Below, one piece after another: positions 7,790-9,032 of a DNA stretch of 9,032 bases. Position 1 is the first letter of the stretch, and each line of letters starts with the position of its first letter. The translations under genes and the position numbers were made by a program. This DNA comes from CAZWZG01 sp964638245 (GTDB lineage Bacteria > Pseudomonadota > Alphaproteobacteria > Rhodobacterales > Rhodobacteraceae), in NCBI GenBank assembly GCA_964638245.1, contig CAZWZG010000128.1, forward strand, positions 1-9,032, given 5' to 3'. Below the pieces are notes generated by a model, which saw nothing but the letters and a program-made list of their open reading frames with translations, made no database searches and was not told the origin of the DNA.

Positions 7790-7810
7790 TTATCCGCAGA
7801 CTTATCCACA
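7790..7810 (+). promoter_or_regulatory. Tandem pair of DnaA boxes
   Basis: TTATCCGCA (7790-7798, one mismatch) and TTATCCACA (7802-7810, exact) lie in the same orientation, 3 bp apart (12 bp start to start). They are just downstream of the CPFC-protein stop at 7821. Together with the box at 7668 this gives three boxes in 143 bases, which suggests a DnaA-binding locus. Whether it acts on transcription, titration or replication is unknown. Confidence 0.5.
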
Positions 7811-7820
7811 CCTGCATGGT

Positions 7821-8267
7821 TTACCCCTGCGAGCCCATGGGAACAGCGTCCATCAGGCGATATGCCTGGAACGTCATGGGGTCTTCGATCAACTCAAGGC
7901 GATCTTCCAGTGTCACCACATCGAATTCGGTCAAATCCGCGATGGGCCGTTTCAGGTGCACTTCAAGCGATGGACCGTAGCCCGAAGATCCACAAAAAGG
8001 GCAATCTTCGGGATCGGCGACCAGAAGGAAGGTCTGAACGTAAGGTTCCGGAACGATCGGGACAGCGAACCCGGTGATGCGAAACCCATCACTTGCGGCG
8101 CGCAGGTCGTCTGGAAACGTCTTCACCGCTTCCCAGTTCAAGCCCTCGCCTTTTTCTTCGATCTTTACAGCCCCGAGCAGGCGCCAAGCGGCTTCGTCAG
8201 CGCTCGCGTCAGTGAGAATGACCGGCGTGAGAATGCTGAGTAGCATCAGTAGCTTCAACCGCGACAT
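7821..8267 (-). CDS. Small secreted protein with CPFC motif, DUF3299-like
   Basis: Exported protein of 148 residues with no assigned function. It has a clear signal peptide: basic start MSRLK, hydrophobic core LLMLLSILTPVIL, probable cleavage after ASA at residue 23. The mature part (about 125 residues) contains GFRITGFAVPIVPE (61-74), TFLLVADPEDCPFCG (79-93) and LEVHLKRPI (101-109). The pattern of GF-x-x-P, FLL and paired cysteines resembles the DUF3299 family, a comparison made from memory. Cys89 and Cys92 could bind metal or form a disulfide. The start at 8267 was chosen because it gives the signal peptide; the reading frame opens further upstream to 8327, but those codons add an unlikely N-terminus. 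The start lies 59 nt inside the preceding PCu(A)C-like gene, so the two are almost certainly co-expressed. An alternative start at 8246 would shorten the basic region. Confidence 0.75.
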   Translation of the reverse strand: MSRLKLLMLLSILTPVILTDASADEAAWRLLGAVKIEEKGEGLNWEAVKTFPDDLRAASDGFRITGFAVPIVPEPYVQTFLLVADPEDCPFCGSSGYGPSLEVHLKRPIADLTEFDVVTLEDRLELIEDPMTFQAYRLMDAVPMGSQG

Positions 8268-8682
8268 GAACGTCGAGCGCGCCGATCGGATCAAAGACAA
8301 GTCGGATCTCAAATTCATCGCCTTCATTGAGGGGTTTGTTGAGGCCGTCTACCTCAAGAAATAGACCATCGGGCGTGAGGTCAATCTCGGCATTCGCTTT
8401 GATCGGAAAAGCGCCGAGTGCTTTCTCTTTGGCTCCATCGGCGGTGTAGTCGAGCGCGACAAGCACGATCTCGTCGGCGATGTCAGACGACGCCTTGACC
8501 AGGACAACATCCGCGGCCCCTTCATTGGCGATTTCCATGTAGATGCGCCCGTGGTCGTGGGACGTGGCCGGGACCCAGGCGTGCAAGACCTCGACACCAT
8601 CTTTGGCGGACAGGTGCTTGCTGTCTTCGGCCAAAGCGAAAGAAGAAACGAAGATCAAAGGGAGGGTCAACAGAGCACGCAT
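8209..8682 (-). CDS. PCu(A)C-fold periplasmic metal-chaperone-like protein lacking the copper ligands
   Basis: Exported protein of 157 residues. The signal peptide is MRALLTLPLIFVSSFALA, cut before EDS. The mature part follows the PCu(A)C domain layout: HAWVPAT (34-40), GRIYMEIANEG (45-55), then PDGLFLEVDGLNKPLNEGD (104-122) and a closing beta-strand region. Classic members bind Cu(I) through an H/M...M...HxM set. Here the corresponding places read EIVLVAL (no His), KEK (no Met) and GLFLEV (Phe and Glu for His and Met), so the usual site seems lost. Nine histidines remain in the mature part, including SHDH (41-44) and a HSHAGHSH tail (150-157), which could bind zinc or copper. The ATG at 8682 is preferred over the one at 8688 because GAAAGGA sits 5 nt upstream. 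A Zur-like palindrome precedes the gene, and the CPFC protein overlaps its end. The fold is fairly sure; the metal is inferred. Confidence 0.82.
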   Translation of the reverse strand: MRALLTLPLIFVSSFALAEDSKHLSAKDGVEVLHAWVPATSHDHGRIYMEIANEGAADVVLVKASSDIADEIVLVALDYTADGAKEKALGAFPIKANAEIDLTPDGLFLEVDGLNKPLNEGDEFEIRLVFDPIGALDVHVAVEATDATQHSHAGHSH

Positions 8683-8687
8683 GGTCA

Positions 8688-8694
8688 TCCTTTC
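8688..8694 (-). promoter_or_regulatory. Ribosome binding site fixing the start of the PCu(A)C-like gene
   Basis: In mRNA sense GAAAGGA (8694-8688) ends 5 nt before the ATG at 8682. Its last A is also the first base of another in-frame ATG (8688), too close to this site to be used efficiently. This supports 8682 as the start and rejects the longer upstream reading to 8862. Confidence 0.7.
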
Positions 8695-8714
8695 GCGAAA
8701 ACTGCCGAGAACGT

Positions 8715-8726
8715 ATGTTATAACAT
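8715..8726. promoter_or_regulatory. Palindromic operator, probable Zur site
   Basis: ATGTTATAACAT is a perfect 12-bp palindrome. On the - strand the wider site reads GTAATGTTATAACATACG. It contains the TGTTATAACA-type core that I recall for Zur (Fur-family zinc repressor) operators in proteobacteria. It lies 33 nt upstream of the ATG at 8682 and includes TATAAC (8722-8717, - strand), a plausible -10 element, so a bound repressor would block the promoter. The palindrome is directly visible; the regulator is inferred from resemblance and from the metal-binding character of the genes it precedes. Confidence 0.6.
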
Positions 8727-8755
8727 TACACAGCGCAGCGCCGTTGCGAAGCGCC

Positions 8756-8777
8756 AAAACCGAAAGCTGCAGGTTTT
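8756..8777 (-). terminator. Possible weak terminator after prfC
   Basis: A 6-bp inverted repeat, AAAACC (8756-8761) and GGTTTT (8772-8777), with a 10-nt loop, lies 12 nt after the prfC stop in - strand sense. The T-run is part of the stem and no longer T-tract follows, so termination may be weak. It could separate prfC from the metal-protein unit. Confidence 0.3.
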
Positions 8778-8789
8778 CGCTAAGTGAGC

Positions 8790-9032
8790 CTAGACCATCA
8801 TTTCCTTGGTCGCAGACAAGGTCAGATCGGGATGGTCCCGTTCGATGCGGTCGATGTCCCACTGAAGGCGCGTCAGGTAGACGACGTCGCCGTCATTGTC
8901 CTCGGCGATATGGCCCTTGTTGGTGTTCACGAAGGCATCGACCTTGTCCTTGGGCCCATGCACCCAGCGCGCCGAGGTGAACTGCGATGGCTCGAACCGC
9001 ACCGGCAGGCCGTATTCCAGTTCGATCCGGCT
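8790..9032 (-). CDS. prfC: Peptide chain release factor 3 (RF-3), C-terminal part only
   Basis: RF-3 is the GTPase that recycles RF-1 and RF-2 from the ribosome after termination. Only the last 80 codons and the TAG stop (8792-8790) are in the window; the gene continues past the right edge. The segment starts SRIELEYGLPVRFEPSQFT and contains SARWVHG, VNTNKGHIAEDNDGDVVYLT, RLQWDIDRIERDHPDLTL and the end ATKEMMV. This is the conserved C-terminal domain III end of RF-3. The GTPase domain is outside the window. The GTG at 9002 is internal. It is separated from the PCu(A)C-like gene by 107 bases holding the palindromic operator, so the two are probably separate units. Confidence 0.93.
   Translation of the reverse strand, partial: SRIELEYGLPVRFEPSQFTSARWVHGPKDKVDAFVNTNKGHIAEDNDGDVVYLTRLQWDIDRIERDHPDLTLSATKEMMV

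Larger units (their letters stand above)
7575..7820. other. 246-base intergenic region carrying DnaA boxes
   Basis: This gap lies between the helicase start and the stop of the upstream CPFC-protein gene, both on the - strand. It must hold the helicase promoter, but no convincing -35/-10 pair is visible; the closest is TTGACC at 7724-7719 (- strand) with a poor -10 after it. I see no credible small gene or RNA gene. The notable content is three DnaA-box-like 9-mers and the helicase leader repeats. It has no strongly AT-rich unwinding segment. Confidence 0.6.

Noticed and set aside
7664..7820. Chromosomal replication origin
   Set aside because: There are only three DnaA boxes, with no AT-rich unwinding stretch and no adjacent dnaA, hemE, parAB or gid genes. 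It is kept as a DnaA-box cluster without an origin call.
7598..8243. Two overlapping + strand open frames (7598-8077 and 7644-8243)
   Set aside because: They run through the DnaA-box gap and antisense to the signal-peptide CPFC protein. Neither has a ribosome binding site or a recognisable motif.
8683..8862. Longer N-terminus for the PCu(A)C-like protein, reaching into prfC
   Set aside because: It would place residues ahead of a textbook signal peptide, cover the operator region and overlap the prfC 3' end. The ribosome binding site supports the start at 8682.

Overview
The window looks like a chromosomal segment from an alphaproteobacterium, most likely of the Rhodobacterales (Roseobacter/Rhodobacter group). 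The basis is GC-rich coding sequence, protein sequences typical of that group, and the gene order nuoM-nuoN-birA-coaX-rnj, which I recall as characteristic of it. No search was run, so the taxonomic call is inference. No insertion sequences, phage genes, CRISPR arrays, tRNAs or rRNAs were seen. Most of the window is ordinary core genome. The part worth attention is the last ~1.5 kb.

Positions 1-6137 (+ strand) read as one tightly packed transcription unit. It holds the 3' part of nuoM (open at the left edge), complete nuoN, birA starting at a TTG inside the nuoN end, coaX 15 nt later, and rnj (RNase J) overlapping coaX by one base. Two membrane proton-pumping subunits of complex I are thus followed by biotin-protein ligase, the first enzyme of coenzyme A synthesis, and a major ribonuclease. 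A GC-rich hairpin at 6168-6187 ends the unit.

Positions 6192-7574 (- strand) encode a RhlE-type DEAD-box RNA helicase that converges on rnj. It has a basic RG-rich tail, and its short leader contains three mutually complementary segments. The 246-base gap upstream (7575-7820) holds no gene I can support. It does hold two exact DnaA-box 9-mers and one single-mismatch copy, two of them only 3 bp apart.

Positions 7821-8682 (- strand) are a two-gene unit for exported proteins. The first is a PCu(A)C-fold chaperone-like protein that appears to have lost every canonical copper ligand and gained a histidine-rich C-terminus. The second is an overlapping small secreted protein with a CPFC motif that resembles the DUF3299 group. 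A perfect 12-bp palindrome (ATGTTATAACAT) overlapping a possible -10 element lies 33 bases upstream and resembles a Zur (zinc uptake regulator) operator. Together these suggest a zinc-responsive periplasmic metal-handling unit rather than a copper chaperone operon. This is the best candidate in the window for something under-described.

Positions 8790-9032 (- strand) are the C-terminal 80 codons of prfC (peptide chain release factor 3), open at the right edge.
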